DNA from: Vibrio sp. BS-M-Sm-2
GTDB lineage: Bacteria; Pseudomonadota; Gammaproteobacteria; Enterobacterales; Vibrionaceae
Length of the DNA: 64,000 nucleotides
NCBI RefSeq assembly: GCF_041504345.1
Contig: NZ_CP167894.1
Coordinates: 2,914,001 to 2,978,000, forward strand
Direction: 5' to 3'
Shown here piece by piece: positions 40,901-50,473 of this stretch (positions within the stretch are counted from its first letter, which is position 1; every line of letters begins with the position of its first letter). The notes under the pieces are model-generated. The model was given only the letters and a program-made list of their open reading frames with translations. It was not told the DNA's origin and did not search any database. The translations under genes were made by a program, and so were the position numbers.

Positions 40901-42268
40901 ATGCAATAAAGGCGCGGCATGATGAAGAGAAGCAAGCGCGAAACTGATTTCGTCTTTCTGTAATGCTTGGAAAGCGCTGACGTGATTGATGTAAGGGACG
41001 GCTTGGCAAGTCAGGCAGAGAGAAGGTAGAACCGTTGTGCCTCCGGAATCTTCAATCACACCAATATCTTCGGTGCCACTTGGCGCAAAGTTACCTAGTC
41101 GATCAGAGCGACTTAATAACAACCAAGGTTCAAAGCTGTAGGCTTGAGTGAAGTCCATGTATCGAGCTTTATCTGTGGTTGGCGTGATGTTTGTTAGCAC
41201 CATGGTCTCACCATTATTGAATGCGACCTCGGCTGCTTCTGGGGTTAGGTAAGTGGTACTTTCAAATGACACGCCAAGCACATTACTTATTAGATTTAAT
41301 ATGTCAGCAGATAAGCCGGAGTGTTGCTGTTGCTCATTGGTAAAGTCGTAAGGATACCAATTGGAATGTGTGCCTACAGGGATGGAAGGATTGTTATCAA
41401 GCCAGTTCTTTTCGTCTTGAGTTAAATTCAATGTTCCATAATCCAGCAACATCGAGTGTTGAGAGGGAGCAAGCCATTGATTGTAAATCGACTGCAGCGA
41501 ACCTTGCTTGATGTCCTCTAAAGCGAAATTGATTCGGCTGAGTAGTTTGTGTTTTCCTTTTTTGACTGCAAAGTGCAAGTGGTCAGCTGGAAGGTCAGGA
41601 AGAACCGATAGTGTAAGTGAGTCTTTAGGTTGTTCTCGCAGTAACGCAGACAGCGCAAGTGCATCACCAATGTAAGCATCAACACGATTCTCTTCAATCG
41701 CGGTGAAGGCCGCTTGTGTGCTGTCTAGCGTGGTAATTCGACTCTCTGGAAGTAAACTAGGTAGGAGATCATTGAGCGCAAACCCTTTCTCTAGCGCTAA
41801 GTTTGCGGTTGCCAGTTCACTCAAGTCGTTTATTTTCAGATTTTGAGTAATGACCGCTCGTCGAATCGAGAACATGGGTTCACTGAACGTCATATATTCT
41901 TGGCGCTCTTTGGTCGAAGAGACGCCTACCAACAAATCTAATTCACCCTGTTCAAATGCACTGAGTACGCCGCTAAATGTAGGGAATAGCTCGATTTTAT
42001 ATTTGAAGCCTGCGTTTGCCGATACCTCATCCAACATGCTGATGAGTAGTCCTTCAGAAACAATGTTCCCAGAGGGCGTTTGATGTTGGTAGCTATAAGG
42101 AACCATGTTGTAAGAAGGTAGGCCGACACGTAATACAACTTGGTTATTCGACGAGTTTGCTAGAGGTGTACTTTCAGCAAGGCTGTGCAGTGGCCACATG
42201 AATACCGTAAGGCAACTCAATAGAAAGGCGACACACCACGTTTTCGTTTTTGTAGCATTGTTCTGCAT
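37910..42268 (-). CDS. Hybrid sensor histidine kinase with two periplasmic binding-protein domains (EvgS/BvgS type)
   Basis: 1452 aa. Signal segment (1-31), SBP-type sensor domain 1 (about 45-270), domain 2 (about 285-515), transmembrane helix 528-547, and a PAS-like domain (about 570-685). The HisKA box has H718 and the ATPase G-boxes are at 867-902. A divergent receiver-like segment without clear acceptor (about 970-1085) precedes a true receiver with D1164. An acidic linker leads to an Hpt domain with H1378. Amino acids or similar solutes are the likely signals, as for EvgS/BvgS relatives. The receiver-TPR gene lies 46 bases upstream and is the obvious partner. Confidence 0.88.
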   Translation of the reverse strand: MQNNATKTKTWCVAFLLSCLTVFMWPLHSLAESTPLANSSNNQVVLRVGLPSYNMVPYSYQHQTPSGNIVSEGLLISMLDEVSANAGFKYKIELFPTFSGVLSAFEQGELDLLVGVSSTKERQEYMTFSEPMFSIRRAVITQNLKINDLSELATANLALEKGFALNDLLPSLLPESRITTLDSTQAAFTAIEENRVDAYIGDALALSALLREQPKDSLTLSVLPDLPADHLHFAVKKGKHKLLSRINFALEDIKQGSLQSIYNQWLAPSQHSMLLDYGTLNLTQDEKNWLDNNPSIPVGTHSNWYPYDFTNEQQQHSGLSADILNLISNVLGVSFESTTYLTPEAAEVAFNNGETMVLTNITPTTDKARYMDFTQAYSFEPWLLLSRSDRLGNFAPSGTEDIGVIEDSGGTTVLPSLCLTCQAVPYINHVSAFQALQKDEISFALASLHHAAPLLHQDYVGQFKITGTINEQNSAPLALAVNFRHPMLLSILNKAIGALPANELERLENKWLTYEYQEGLSPREVAKWSVIIGLGIFVVIFVIVFWNRRMAAEIEQRKVAEQRAKAAEAHLQTLADNIDGVVLKHIQMHPQQPLNIQFSFVSAGVSDMFGLSVDSVKEHPQHLFELVSKEDLPQFEASMLDAIETGHWESEQQVQLESGELKWVKFNSQVSNGHAIEWNTVITDITLLKKQQQALDNARQKAESATAAKSQFLATISHEVRTPISGILGLLELMQEHQLSEELLNLHGGLNQSARNLLHIVNDVLDYSKIEAGKLELNPTEIEFGKVLARIVQPQSIHAQQKGLAFHYWQDPNLAQWLFADDIRLHQILNNFLNNAIKFTEHGTISLHVDVIKKNEHQQTISLTVSDTGIGIPKDRQQSLFQPFEQADKTTSRRFGGTGLGLSIALKLIEQMDGNIELSSEEGKGSHFTVTVTLPTCTLQDAVSNALALPQTLICPSEVENPIGLDVGNHSHEVYVVGYVLQQEELCRYLKHFGLEPKVLHINQKHLLKEMVVKHQPKHIFVAMSVWHQLTITDAWIQQHTSSTRFTVINQNPMLSPEPLGNSWCLSVNPLLPDNLVHVLTKPVSHDNLISPLDNETKTPIATETREQAELNGRLILVAEDHPINQQVIAKQLENIGVHADIVDNGVLALNALKDKRYGLLLTDCHMPEMDGYTLASSIRQIEQRKEELNRETQRLPIVALTANAVQGEDANCYAHGMDDFLVKPVSIKQMRLTIEKWLPAIDDSNPVRETDVYDAKELKAQNQEVNASSNSSPKDEETNKDEEANEFSMLFQDIEQSFEDNQSLEPSEDLVPANARDSSSDTNNQVIDYATLYDLFDDHDVVLTLLEEFAASFMEDNKRINDLWANKEYRELKTTAHRLKGAAKMVACDTIASPLAIIEAQANDLVTEATGLEQAESTIEASIAEVTTTFERFTEEINQLRQTKEKAYSYE

Positions 42269-42314
42269 AAAGACATCCTGTCGTTTACGTACTCATTTGG
42301 GTTTGACGGTGTGC

Positions 42315-43658
42315 TCAACTAACGGCGGCCAAAGGTGCTTTGGTTAGTGTGGGTAATGCAAAATTGTCTGCTTGCTGTAATGCCATACGCTGCAAAAGGG
42401 CGAGGCTGGTATGGTCTGCTTTTAGGTGGATCTCAATTTGGCGCTTTATTTGATCGACTTTGTCTTGTAGACCGAAGGCTTGATAACACAGTGCTAATAA
42501 GAAGAAAGCTTCGACATCATTGTCTGAGAACTCGTTCATTGAAATACTCTCAATACGCTCTTTTGCCACCTCATGCTGTTCGAGTTGAATGAGCTGTAAG
42601 GTTCGACAAAGCTTCAACAACGGCTTACTGAGTGCGTACGACTTTTCAGAATGAGAGAGCCTTTGCCAAGCCCCTTCAGGCTTCCAAAGTGCTAGCTCTT
42701 TTTGAGTGAGGGTTAAACTGTCTGTCCATAAGATCAGTGCTCGCTTACCAGCAGAATCCCAAATCGAGTGGGGAATGAGTTGAGCAAGCGACTTGAGGTG
42801 TAGGGTCGCTTGTTCAACGTTTTTATCTAACAGTTGTAGCCAAACCATGGTGTTGGTCAGCTCAATATTACTGCCGTTTATGGTGAGCACTTGGTCGATT
42901 AGCTGGTTAGCGGATTCGAAGTCACTGGTATTGAGGCAGATCTTGACCTTAAGTTGCTGCAATTTGATGTTGCGTGGATTGTTTTCTATCAAGCTATCTA
43001 TCTGACTGAGCGCGTCGTGATAATTCTGTTTAGCGATATGGATTTCAACCAGCTTAACCTTGGCAGGCAAGTAATCATGGAGCTGCAGCAAACCATTTAA
43101 CATGGCTTGTGCCTCATCGAGGTGGTGATTCTTAATCAGAATGTTTGCCATGTAGATTATGGCGTCTTTCAATGTCGATGGGTCAGGGGCTTTACCAAAG
43201 AGTGGCTTTACCGCGTTGAGCCCGTTCTTAAGATAGGCTTGCTCTAATGTCGAAAAGTATTGCTGTCGACACAGGGCTGATGTCACTCGTTTTATGATGT
43301 CATCGGCTCTTATTGGCTTGATCAGGTAGCCATCAGGTTCGAAGTGAGCATAGCCAAAGAAGATGTCTTGGCTATCATTACCCGTCACTATAAACACAAG
43401 GGTTTGTGGTTTGATTAACTCTTTCTGCTGCAAAAGCTCAAGCAGTTGTAAGCCATTACTACCTGAGCCTAAATCATGGTCAATCAGTAATATATCGAAT
43501 CGATGTGCGCGGCAAGCCTCAATTGCATTTTGGGCATTGGAGGCGCTGATTACATTGTTGTTCGGAACACCGAGTTTGATAAGCAGTGCGCGTGTCGCAC
43601 TTTGAATGACGCTGCTGTCATCAATGATGAGGTAGCGCGATCGGGCGAGTATATCCAT
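42315..43658 (-). CDS. Response regulator with receiver and TPR domains
   Basis: 447 aa. An N-terminal receiver (residues 6-125) has IIDD, phospho-acceptor D60 in ILLIDHDLG and the lysine in YLIKPI. The remainder is a helical tetratricopeptide-like repeat array (ALSQIDSLIENNPRNIKLQQ and similar). There is no DNA-binding or output enzyme domain, so it should act by protein contact. The frame opens at 43691, but AGAAGG sits before ATG 43658. It is the first gene of a two-gene operon with the hybrid kinase. Confidence 0.83.
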   Translation of the reverse strand: MDILARSRYLIIDDSSVIQSATRALLIKLGVPNNNVISASNAQNAIEACRAHRFDILLIDHDLGSGSNGLQLLELLQQKELIKPQTLVFIVTGNDSQDIFFGYAHFEPDGYLIKPIRADDIIKRVTSALCRQQYFSTLEQAYLKNGLNAVKPLFGKAPDPSTLKDAIIYMANILIKNHHLDEAQAMLNGLLQLHDYLPAKVKLVEIHIAKQNYHDALSQIDSLIENNPRNIKLQQLKVKICLNTSDFESANQLIDQVLTINGSNIELTNTMVWLQLLDKNVEQATLHLKSLAQLIPHSIWDSAGKRALILWTDSLTLTQKELALWKPEGAWQRLSHSEKSYALSKPLLKLCRTLQLIQLEQHEVAKERIESISMNEFSDNDVEAFFLLALCYQAFGLQDKVDQIKRQIEIHLKADHTSLALLQRMALQQADNFALPTLTKAPLAAVS

Positions 43659-43869
43659 ATAGTAGCCTTCTGACGTATTGAGCCTTGCCACTTTGTCTTC
43701 TATGAATTAGCGGCTTATTTATTAAACACTTAAGTGTAGAAGTGAATTTAATTAATAGCCATAAGTTGCATATCAATGCGAACGGAATAATGTATAGAAA
43801 GTGACGTTGGTTCAGAAGGTTAGCTTATTTCTAAAGTTATAAAGAAAGAGTGAAAAGAGGCTAAATACA

Positions 43870-43895
43870 AAAAAGACCGCACGAGGCGGTCTTTA
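43870..43895 (-). terminator. Terminator after the YuiF-like antiporter gene
   Basis: AAAGACCGC/GCGGTCTTT stem with a 5-base loop. A T run follows on the minus strand. Confidence 0.85.
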
Positions 43896-43933
43896 TAAAA
43901 GTCAGGGTAGGACTGTTTAACTACAGAACCTAA

Positions 43934-45259
43934 TTACAGAACCATGGCTGCAATCCAACCGAATACGATCAGTGGGATGTTGTAGTGCAAGAATGTTGGT
44001 ACTACAGTTTCCCAAACGTGCTCGTGTTGACCATCAGCATTTAGACCAGACGTTGGACCTAATGTTGAGTCAGAAGCCGGAGAGCCCGCATCACCAAGTG
44101 CTGCTGCTGTACCTACTAGAGCGATCGTTGCCATTGGCGAGAAACCAAATGCTGCCGCTAGTGGAACGTAGATAGTCGCAAGGATTGGAATCGTAGAGAA
44201 CGAAGAACCAATGCCCATCGTTACGAGTAGACCAACCACTAGCATAAGTAGCGCAGCTAGAGGTTTATTGTCACCGATGCTGGTTGAAAGCGCTTCAACC
44301 AGAGATTCAACGCCACCCGTTTGCTTCATAACTGCCGCGAAACCTGCCGCTGCAATCATGATGAAACCGATCATTGCCATCATATGAACGCCCTTGGTGA
44401 AAACATCTTGTGTCTCTTTCCAAGCAATGACGCCACCGAAGGTAAATACCATGAAGCCCGCTAGAGCACCGATGATCATAGAACCCGTCGACAGTTGAAC
44501 TGTTAGCGCTGCTACGATACCAGCCGCTGCAACTAGGATGTGCTTCTTATTGATCTCTTTCACTTCTGTTGAAACAACAGTGTGAGAAGTTTCTTTGTAT
44601 TGGCGAGGCTTACGGTAAGTAAAGAATACTGCGGTAAGAAGGCCGAAGATCATGCCTGCTGCTGGTAACAACATTGCCATAGGTACTTGGCTTGCTACAA
44701 CGTTTTCAAGACCATTGTCGTGAAGGTTTTTAAGCAGGATGTTGTTTAGGAAGATGCCGCCAAAACCAATCGGTAACACCATGTAAGGCGTAATCAGACC
44801 AAAAGTAAGCACACACGCAACTAGACGACGGTCTAGGTTCATTTTTGCGAATACGCCTAGTAGAGGTGGGATTAAGATTGGGATGAAGGCGATATGTACA
44901 GGAATCACGTTTTGCGAAGACATGGTTACTAAGATCAACGACGCCAGGATGCCGTATTTAAGACCAGTCGATGCTGCACTGTTCTCTTTGCCGTGAATGC
45001 GTTTGATAACACTTTGAGCAAGGAGATCTGTGATACCAGAACGTGAGATAGCAACAGCGAATGTACCAAGCATAGCGTAGCTAAGTGCGATAGTTGCACC
45101 GCCACCTAATCCACTTTCGAAAGCCGCGACTGCGTCGTTCAAGCCCATACCAGAGGCTACGCCACCGATAATTGCGCTGAACGTGAGAGCAACGACTACG
45201 TTTACGCGCATCAAAGCTAAAACAAGCATGATGCAAACTGAAATTACAACAGGATTCAT
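43934..45259 (-). CDS. Na+/H+ antiporter family protein (NhaC-like/YuiF type)
   Basis: 441-aa polytopic inner-membrane protein with about 11 helices. It has [15 protein letters not shown] (near residue 115) and the repeated-helix pattern of the ion transporter superfamily, plus [19 protein letters not shown] near residue 390. Relatives exchange Na+ for H+ or carry amino acids, so the substrate is uncertain. It lies downstream of rnt on the same strand, 65 bases apart. Confidence 0.8.
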   Translation of the reverse strand: MNPVVISVCIMLVLALMRVNVVVALTFSAIIGGVASGMGLNDAVAAFESGLGGGATIALSYAMLGTFAVAISRSGITDLLAQSVIKRIHGKENSAASTGLKYGILASLILVTMSSQNVIPVHIAFIPILIPPLLGVFAKMNLDRRLVACVLTFGLITPYMVLPIGFGGIFLNNILLKNLHDNGLENVVASQVPMAMLLPAAGMIFGLLTAVFFTYRKPRQYKETSHTVVSTEVKEINKKHILVAAAGIVAALTVQLSTGSMIIGALAGFMVFTFGGVIAWKETQDVFTKGVHMMAMIGFIMIAAAGFAAVMKQTGGVESLVEALSTSIGDNKPLAALLMLVVGLLVTMGIGSSFSTIPILATIYVPLAAAFGFSPMATIALVGTAAALGDAGSPASDSTLGPTSGLNADGQHEHVWETVVPTFLHYNIPLIVFGWIAAMVL

Positions 45260-45324
45260 ATTATTCTCGGGATGTTGTGTTTTTTATGAAGGCAATACGA
45301 GTGAACGTTTACCGACTCTATTTT

Positions 45325-45969
45325 TTATTCTTCGTCAACAAGAGGCCAACCACCAAGGGCTTTCCATTTGTTTACAATGCCGCAAAATAACTCTGTGGTT
45401 TTTTGCGTATCATACAAAGCAGAGTGTGCTTCTTTGTTGTCAAATTCCATCCCTGCAGTGCGGCAAGCTTTAGCCAAAACGGTTTGACCGTAGGCAAGAC
45501 CACTAAGAGCTGCAGTGTCAAAAGTAGCAAATGGATGGAAAGGGACGCGTTTAAGCTTACAGCGCTCACTTGCCGCATTAACGAAGTTCAAATCGAATGT
45601 AGCGTTGTGAGCAACCATGATTGCGCGACTGCAATCTGAAGCTTTTTGTTCTTTTCTCACTAGCTTGTAGATTTCTTTAAGGGCTTCTTGTTCCGACACA
45701 GCACCACGTAATGGGCTAAATGGGTCTTTAATTCCGTTAAAGTCTAATGCTGCCTGCTCTATATTTGCGCCTTCAAAAGGCTCAATGTGAAAATGAAGCG
45801 TTGATGCAGGGTGCAGATCTCCGTTCTCATCCATTTTTAATGTAATGGCACAGATTTCTAATAATGCATCGGTTTCAGCGTTAAACCCTGCGGTTTCCAC
45901 GTCGATGACCACTGGAAAATAGCCACGAAAGCGTTTTTTTAGGGTCAGAGCTTCGTTTTCTACAGTCAT
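45325..45969 (-). CDS. rnt: Ribonuclease T
   Basis: 214 aa (E. coli 215). DEDDh 3'-5' exonuclease that trims tRNA and other stable RNA ends. ExoI has D23 and E25 in [11 protein letters not shown], ExoII is HNATFDLNF near residue 125, and ExoIII is [10 protein letters not shown] near residue 190. The frame is open to 46050, but [10 protein letters not shown] is the family start. It is divergent from motY. Confidence 0.94.
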   Translation of the reverse strand: MTVENEALTLKKRFRGYFPVVIDVETAGFNAETDALLEICAITLKMDENGDLHPASTLHFHIEPFEGANIEQAALDFNGIKDPFSPLRGAVSEQEALKEIYKLVRKEQKASDCSRAIMVAHNATFDLNFVNAASERCKLKRVPFHPFATFDTAALSGLAYGQTVLAKACRTAGMEFDNKEAHSALYDTQKTTELFCGIVNKWKALGGWPLVDEE

Positions 45970-46157
45970 GTTAGCCCAAATAAGTGTGATTAAGGCTGCA
46001 TTATTGCAGATAATAGCAGTGATAAAAACTAGGGAAGGGCAATAAATCACAAATTACCTAACCCATTTCGGCTTGATAATTGCATATTTAAACGCGAGAG
46101 AAAAATGCGGCAATTGGCTGCATTGTTAAACGAATTGCTTAAGAGATACTCCACTTT

Positions 46158-47039
46158 ATGAAGAAACAACTCATAACAGGTTCAATGCTATTTTCGCTTC
46201 TTATGTCGTCATCGGTAATGGCACAAGAAAAGCGTTACGGAGCATCTCCTCAACAGTCAACGTGGGAGATGGTGGCTAACACGCCACTAGAATGTCGCTT
46301 AGTTCATCCAATCCCAAATTTTGGTGACGCTGAGTTTTCATCTCGTGCGAGTAAAAAAATCATTTTGGACTTTGAGCTTAAAATGCGCCGCCCAATGGGT
46401 GCGACTCGCAATGTTAGCTTGATTTCAATGCCACCACCTTGGCGTCCGGGCGAAAGTGCTGATCGCATGACAACCATTAAGTTCTTCCAACAATTTGATG
46501 GCTACGTAGGCGGACAAACGGCTTGGGGTATTTTGAGTGAGCTGGAGAAAGGGCGTTACCCGACATTCAGTTACCAAGAGTGGCAAAGTCGAGATCAACG
46601 TATCGAAGTGTCGTTATCATCGGTGTTGTTCCAAGAAAAATACAATGTGTTCAGCGACTGTGTTGCCAACCTATTGCCTTACAGCTTTGAAGATATCTCT
46701 TTTACTATTTTGCATTACGACCGTAATAGCGATCAGCTGAATAAGTCGTCACGTAAAAGGTTGAGCCAGATTGCTGATTATGTTCGCTACAACCAAGATA
46801 TTGATCTTGTGCTGGTGGCAACGTACACCGATTCTGTCGACAGCAAAGGCATTAGCCAAAACCTTTCAGAGCGCAGAGCTGAGTCGTTAAGAGAGTACTT
46901 TAAGTCTCTCGGTTTGCCAGAAGACCGTATTCAAGTACAAGGCTATGGTAAGCGTCGTCCAATTGCCGACAACAACTCGCCAATTGGTAAAGACAAGAAC
47001 CGACGCGTTGTTATCTCATTGGGTAGAACGCAGGTTTAG
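46158..47039 (+). CDS. motY: Sodium-driven flagellar motor protein MotY
   Basis: 293 aa, the exact length of Vibrio alginolyticus MotY. A Sec signal ends near residue 22 (SSVMAQ). The N-terminal domain holds [23 protein letters not shown] and an OmpA-like peptidoglycan-binding domain spans about 170-290, with the [14 protein letters not shown] and [11 protein letters not shown] blocks. It forms the T ring of the polar flagellar motor. It is a single gene with a terminator at 47066. Confidence 0.96.
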   Translation: MKKQLITGSMLFSLLMSSSVMAQEKRYGASPQQSTWEMVANTPLECRLVHPIPNFGDAEFSSRASKKIILDFELKMRRPMGATRNVSLISMPPPWRPGESADRMTTIKFFQQFDGYVGGQTAWGILSELEKGRYPTFSYQEWQSRDQRIEVSLSSVLFQEKYNVFSDCVANLLPYSFEDISFTILHYDRNSDQLNKSSRKRLSQIADYVRYNQDIDLVLVATYTDSVDSKGISQNLSERRAESLREYFKSLGLPEDRIQVQGYGKRRPIADNNSPIGKDKNRRVVISLGRTQV

Positions 47040-47065
47040 CGCCAATAAAATCTAAAGCTCAAATT

Positions 47066-47094
47066 AAAAAGCCCGTCGTCATGACGGGCTTTTT
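47066..47094 (+). terminator. motY terminator
   Basis: AAAAAGCCCGTC/GACGGGCTTTTT stem with a 5-base loop. Confidence 0.88.
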
Positions 47095-47141
47095 GTATTT
47101 GAATCAATGAACTAAACGTTGCGTCTGCGAAAGGATCTTTC

Positions 47142-47576
47142 CTAGTTAAGACGGAAACGAGCAATCATTTCACAGTTGGTCGCGGTATCGATCTTTTCGA
47201 CCATAGAAGCAATTTTAGGGTTGGGATGGCGTTTCATGAAATCGATCAGCGCTTTCTTACAGCAACCAATTGAATCAATAAAGCTAGAACATTGCGTGTT
47301 AGGGCATTGAGGGATAAGAGTCAGCACTTTTTCTGAAGCCAGTTGAAGATACTTAAGTTCGTATTCAGTATCACCGGCCCAGCGCCAGAATTGCGCAAGA
47401 TTGTGACAAGAAATCACTGAAATCAGTAGGCGTTCATCGGCCTGAATATCGGTACGTTCTGTAATTTCTTCGCTTAAGTTCAATGCTTGCTGATAGTGAA
47501 GAATACTTCGTACAGGATCATCGAGCTGCAATGCCGTATCGGCGAGTAACGTGTGTTTTTCCCATTCGCTAATCAT
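47142..47576 (-). CDS. DUF2753-family protein, Fur-box controlled
   Basis: 144-aa helical TPR-like protein with seven cysteines, including a CPNTQC pair and adjacent CC around residues 92-107. I recognise it as the Vibrio DUF2753 type, role unknown. A perfect 7-1-7 Fur box lies 38 bases upstream of the start, so it should be induced on iron limitation. It is convergent with motY, with a terminator at 47066 between them. Confidence 0.72.
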   Translation of the reverse strand: MISEWEKHTLLADTALQLDDPVRSILHYQQALNLSEEITERTDIQADERLLISVISCHNLAQFWRWAGDTEYELKYLQLASEKVLTLIPQCPNTQCSSFIDSIGCCKKALIDFMKRHPNPKIASMVEKIDTATNCEMIARFRLN

Positions 47577-47613
47577 TGTATTACCTCACTAATCAATAGG
47601 TGGTTAATTTAAA

Positions 47614-47628
47614 TGATAATCATTATCA
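47614..47628. promoter_or_regulatory. Fur box, perfect core
   Basis: TGATAATCATTATCA fits the 7-1-7 Fur core without a mismatch, flanked by AAA and TG. It is 38 bases upstream of the DUF2753 gene. Confidence 0.85.
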
Positions 47629-47695
47629 TGTAAAGTTTCATCAGTGAGATTGTTAATAATAATTGGTAAAGAATATTGATTATGGGGAGAGTGAT

Positions 47696-47726
47696 AAAAA
47701 AAGAAGCGAGCATAGTGCTCGCTTCT
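47696..47726 (-). terminator. gloA terminator
   Basis: AGAAGCGAGC/GCTCGCTTCT perfect 10-bp stem. The minus strand continues into T7. Confidence 0.87.
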
Positions 47727-47777
47727 GTGTTCATTTCATCAGGCGTTCTAGCCTAATCTTGCGAAGGTATTTAGGAA

Positions 47778-48194
47778 TTAACCTTCTAGACCTGCGCTTG
47801 CTTGTTTGTTTTGAATCAGCTCAATCATGTAGCCGTCAGGATCTTTAACGAATGCGATGTGCGTAGAGCCACCTTTTACTGGGCCTGCTTCACGAGTCAC
47901 GTTACCGCCTGCTGCTTTAATCGCATCACACGTTGTGTAGATATCATCAACACCGATAGCAACGTGGCCAAAAGCAGAGCCAAGATCGTATTCCGTCGTG
48001 CCCCAGTTGTACGTTAGTTCAATCACAGCGCCTTGAGATTCGTCGCCAAAGCCAACGAAAGCCAGTGTGTATTCGTACTCTTTGTTTTCGTTCTTACGTA
48101 ATAGCTGCATGCCCATTACATTGGTGTAGAACTCGATAGACTTGTCTAGATCACCCACGCGTAGCATGGTGTGTAAAATACGACCGTTTGACAT
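47778..48194 (-). CDS. gloA: Lactoylglutathione lyase (glyoxalase I)
   Basis: 138 aa. Converts the methylglyoxal-glutathione hemithioacetal to S-lactoylglutathione. The four metal ligands of the E. coli-type nickel enzyme are present as H8, E59, H77 and E125, a uniform shift of 3. AGGAG lies before ATG. It is a single gene on the same strand as nth, with its own terminator. Confidence 0.95.
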   Translation of the reverse strand: MSNGRILHTMLRVGDLDKSIEFYTNVMGMQLLRKNENKEYEYTLAFVGFGDESQGAVIELTYNWGTTEYDLGSAFGHVAIGVDDIYTTCDAIKAAGGNVTREAGPVKGGSTHIAFVKDPDGYMIELIQNKQASAGLEG

Positions 48195-48320
48195 GATTTG
48201 CTCCTAGCTTTAACTATGTATACGTTTTTGTAATTCTGTTTTCTACCGCGAGAAAAACGCGGTGCTTTTTAGCCATTGGGCCTGTTAGCTTCTTTCGCTT
48301 AGGGCTAACAGCTTATGAGC

Positions 48321-48956
48321 CTAGACGTCCGTCTTCTCTTTGAACTCACATAGGTCTTCAATGATACAACTGCCACAGCGTGGTTTACGCGCGACACAGG
48401 TGTAACGTCCATGAAGAATGAGCCAATGGTGGACATCCAGTTTGAATTCTTTTGGAATGACTTTGAGAAGCTTAGCCTCAACATCGTCGACCGTTTTACC
48501 CATTGCTAACTTAGTGCGGTTTGATACACGGTAGATGTGAGTATCAACGGCAATGGTTGGCCAACCGAAAGCGGTATTCAATACTACGTTAGCTGTCTTA
48601 CGACCAACGCCAGGAAGGGCTTCTAATGCCGCACGATCTTCCGGTACTTCACCGTTGTGTAGGTCAAGCAGCATTCGACACGTTTTAATGGTGTTTTCTG
48701 CTTTTGAATTAAATAGGCCGATTGTCTTGATGTACTCTTTCAAGCCATCAACACCTAGGTCGAAAATGGCTTGTGGAGTATTGGCGACTGGGTAAAGCTT
48801 ATCCGTTGCTTTGTTGACACTGACATCGGTTGCCTGTGCTGATAAAAGTACCGCGATCAGCAACTCGAAAGGGCTGTTCCAGTTAAGCTCAGTCTCTGGC
48901 TTTGGATTGTTTTCTCTTAAACGCTCAAGTATTTCTACTCGTTTTACATTGTTCAT
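48321..48956 (-). CDS. nth: Endonuclease III
   Basis: 211 aa, the E. coli length. DNA glycosylase/AP lyase for oxidised pyrimidines. The helix-hairpin-helix LPGVGRKTA contains catalytic K120, with D138 in VDTH and the 4Fe-4S cysteines C187, C194, C197 and C203. It follows the rnf operon as in E. coli; the 183-base gap contains a strong hairpin that may reduce read-through. Confidence 0.97.
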   Translation of the reverse strand: MNNVKRVEILERLRENNPKPETELNWNSPFELLIAVLLSAQATDVSVNKATDKLYPVANTPQAIFDLGVDGLKEYIKTIGLFNSKAENTIKTCRMLLDLHNGEVPEDRAALEALPGVGRKTANVVLNTAFGWPTIAVDTHIYRVSNRTKLAMGKTVDDVEAKLLKVIPKEFKLDVHHWLILHGRYTCVARKPRCGSCIIEDLCEFKEKTDV

Positions 48957-49090
48957 AGCGACATTACTTTCAAATAGTTAGGGCTTGAGTTCCGGAGTTG
49001 GTATTCAATAAACTCTCAATGCTCAGGCTTTATCATCGGTTACGCGCTCTTATGAGCGTCATTATTATGTGTACTTGGTCAATCTAATTA

Positions 49091-49119
49091 CCTGCTGAGC
49101 GGTTGAGCTACTCAGCAGG
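49091..49119 (-). terminator. Hairpin between rnfE and nth
   Basis: A 9-bp perfect stem CCTGCTGAG/CTCAGCAGG with an 11-base loop. There is no clear T run, so it is a weak terminator, attenuator or processing site. Confidence 0.45.
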
Positions 49120-49139
49120 GTTTAAGCTACTGTAACTTA

Positions 49140-49832
49140 TTAAGCATTGGTAACGCGAGCGCGTTCAATGACTGGTTTTTCTTGTTTAGGCTGTCTAGAT
49201 TTTGCTTGGTTGTCGATGATGTTTTTCAACGCAATCAAGAAACCAACACCAATAAAGGCACCTGGCGGAAGCAGGGCTAGCAAGAAGCTGTTATCAAATT
49301 GGAATATCTGGATTCGTAACACAGAAGCCCAATCACCAAGAAGCAGGTCTGCACCATCAAATAGAGTGCCGTTACCAATAACCTCACGCATTGCACCCAG
49401 TACCACCAGTACCGATGTCATACCAAGACCCATCCAGAAACCATCTTGAGCAGCAGGCAATGCCTCGTTTTTAGAAGCGAAGGCTTCAGCTCGACCAATG
49501 ATGATACAGTTGGTTACGATCAGCGGGATGAAGATACCCAAAGACAGGTAAAGGCCATAGGCGTAAGCATTCATCAGAAGTTGAACACAGGTTACCAGTG
49601 ACGCAATGATCATTACGAATACTGGAATACGCACTTCTTTTGGTACGTGGTTACGAACCAGAGAAACTGCAACGTTCGAACCGACCAATACAAGCAGAGT
49701 CGCAATACCCAGCCCAAGTGCGTTAGTCACCGTTGAAGACACAGCCAACAGAGGACATAAGCCAAGTAGTTGAACTAGGGCAGGGTTGTTAGCCCACATG
49801 CCATTTTTGATTAGTGTTTTATGGTCACTCAT
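49140..49832 (-). CDS. rnfE: Electron transport complex subunit RnfE
   Basis: 230-aa integral membrane subunit of the RNF complex, which couples electron flow between ferredoxin and NADH to ion transport. About six helices, and the [18 protein letters not shown] start typical of RnfE/RnfA paralogs. Overlaps the end of rnfG by one base (translational coupling). Last gene of rnfABCDGE. Confidence 0.95.
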   Translation of the reverse strand: MSDHKTLIKNGMWANNPALVQLLGLCPLLAVSSTVTNALGLGIATLLVLVGSNVAVSLVRNHVPKEVRIPVFVMIIASLVTCVQLLMNAYAYGLYLSLGIFIPLIVTNCIIIGRAEAFASKNEALPAAQDGFWMGLGMTSVLVVLGAMREVIGNGTLFDGADLLLGDWASVLRIQIFQFDNSFLLALLPPGAFIGVGFLIALKNIIDNQAKSRQPKQEKPVIERARVTNA

Positions 49833-50461
49833 TATTCACCACCACAATTTAGAGGTTGAGCAAGCAATGCTTGGTTGTTTTGGTTAACGTATTGCACCGC
49901 TTGCTTAACTGACTTAACGACAGCTCTTGGCGTAATGGTTGCGCCAGTGAACTGGTCAAAGTCACCACCATCTTTACGAACCTTCCAACGGTCAAGATTA
50001 GAATCCGTCACTTGCTTACCAGCAAATGAGAGAATCCAATCACTCACACGTAGATCAATCTTATCACCCAATCCCGGAGTTTCTTGGTGGGAAAGAACGC
50101 GAGTACCTAAAATGGTACCGTCGATTTTCATCCCAACAATGACCTTAATCGCGCCGTTGTAGCCATCGGGTGCAATCGCTTCGATCGCAATCGCACTTGG
50201 CTCACCATTGAGTTTAGCAATGTAAGCTGGCATCGCTTGTTCAGTGCCCAGCTCTTCTGCTTGAACCAAAGTACAGGCTGAAAATAGTTCATTATCATGC
50301 AGATCGTGCGGGATAACTTGGTTAAGAACAGACAGTAACTGAGCCTGTTCTTGCTGCTTAATCTGGTCTTTGGTCAGGTAGTGAGTTACCGCGACCAAAC
50401 CTGTCGAAGCACACGCAAAAATTGCGAGTACAAGGCCGTTTTTCTTAATTGCATTTAGCAT
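49832..50461 (-). CDS. rnfG: Electron transport complex subunit RnfG
   Basis: 209 aa. One N-terminal membrane helix, then a periplasmic flavin domain with the covalent FMN site TGAT in [11 protein letters not shown] near residue 168. A member of the RNF complex between rnfD and rnfE; it is the FMN-carrying periplasmic carrier in the family. Confidence 0.95.
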   Translation of the reverse strand: MLNAIKKNGLVLAIFACASTGLVAVTHYLTKDQIKQQEQAQLLSVLNQVIPHDLHDNELFSACTLVQAEELGTEQAMPAYIAKLNGEPSAIAIEAIAPDGYNGAIKVIVGMKIDGTILGTRVLSHQETPGLGDKIDLRVSDWILSFAGKQVTDSNLDRWKVRKDGGDFDQFTGATITPRAVVKSVKQAVQYVNQNNQALLAQPLNCGGE

Positions 50462-50473
50462 GGTATCCGCTCC

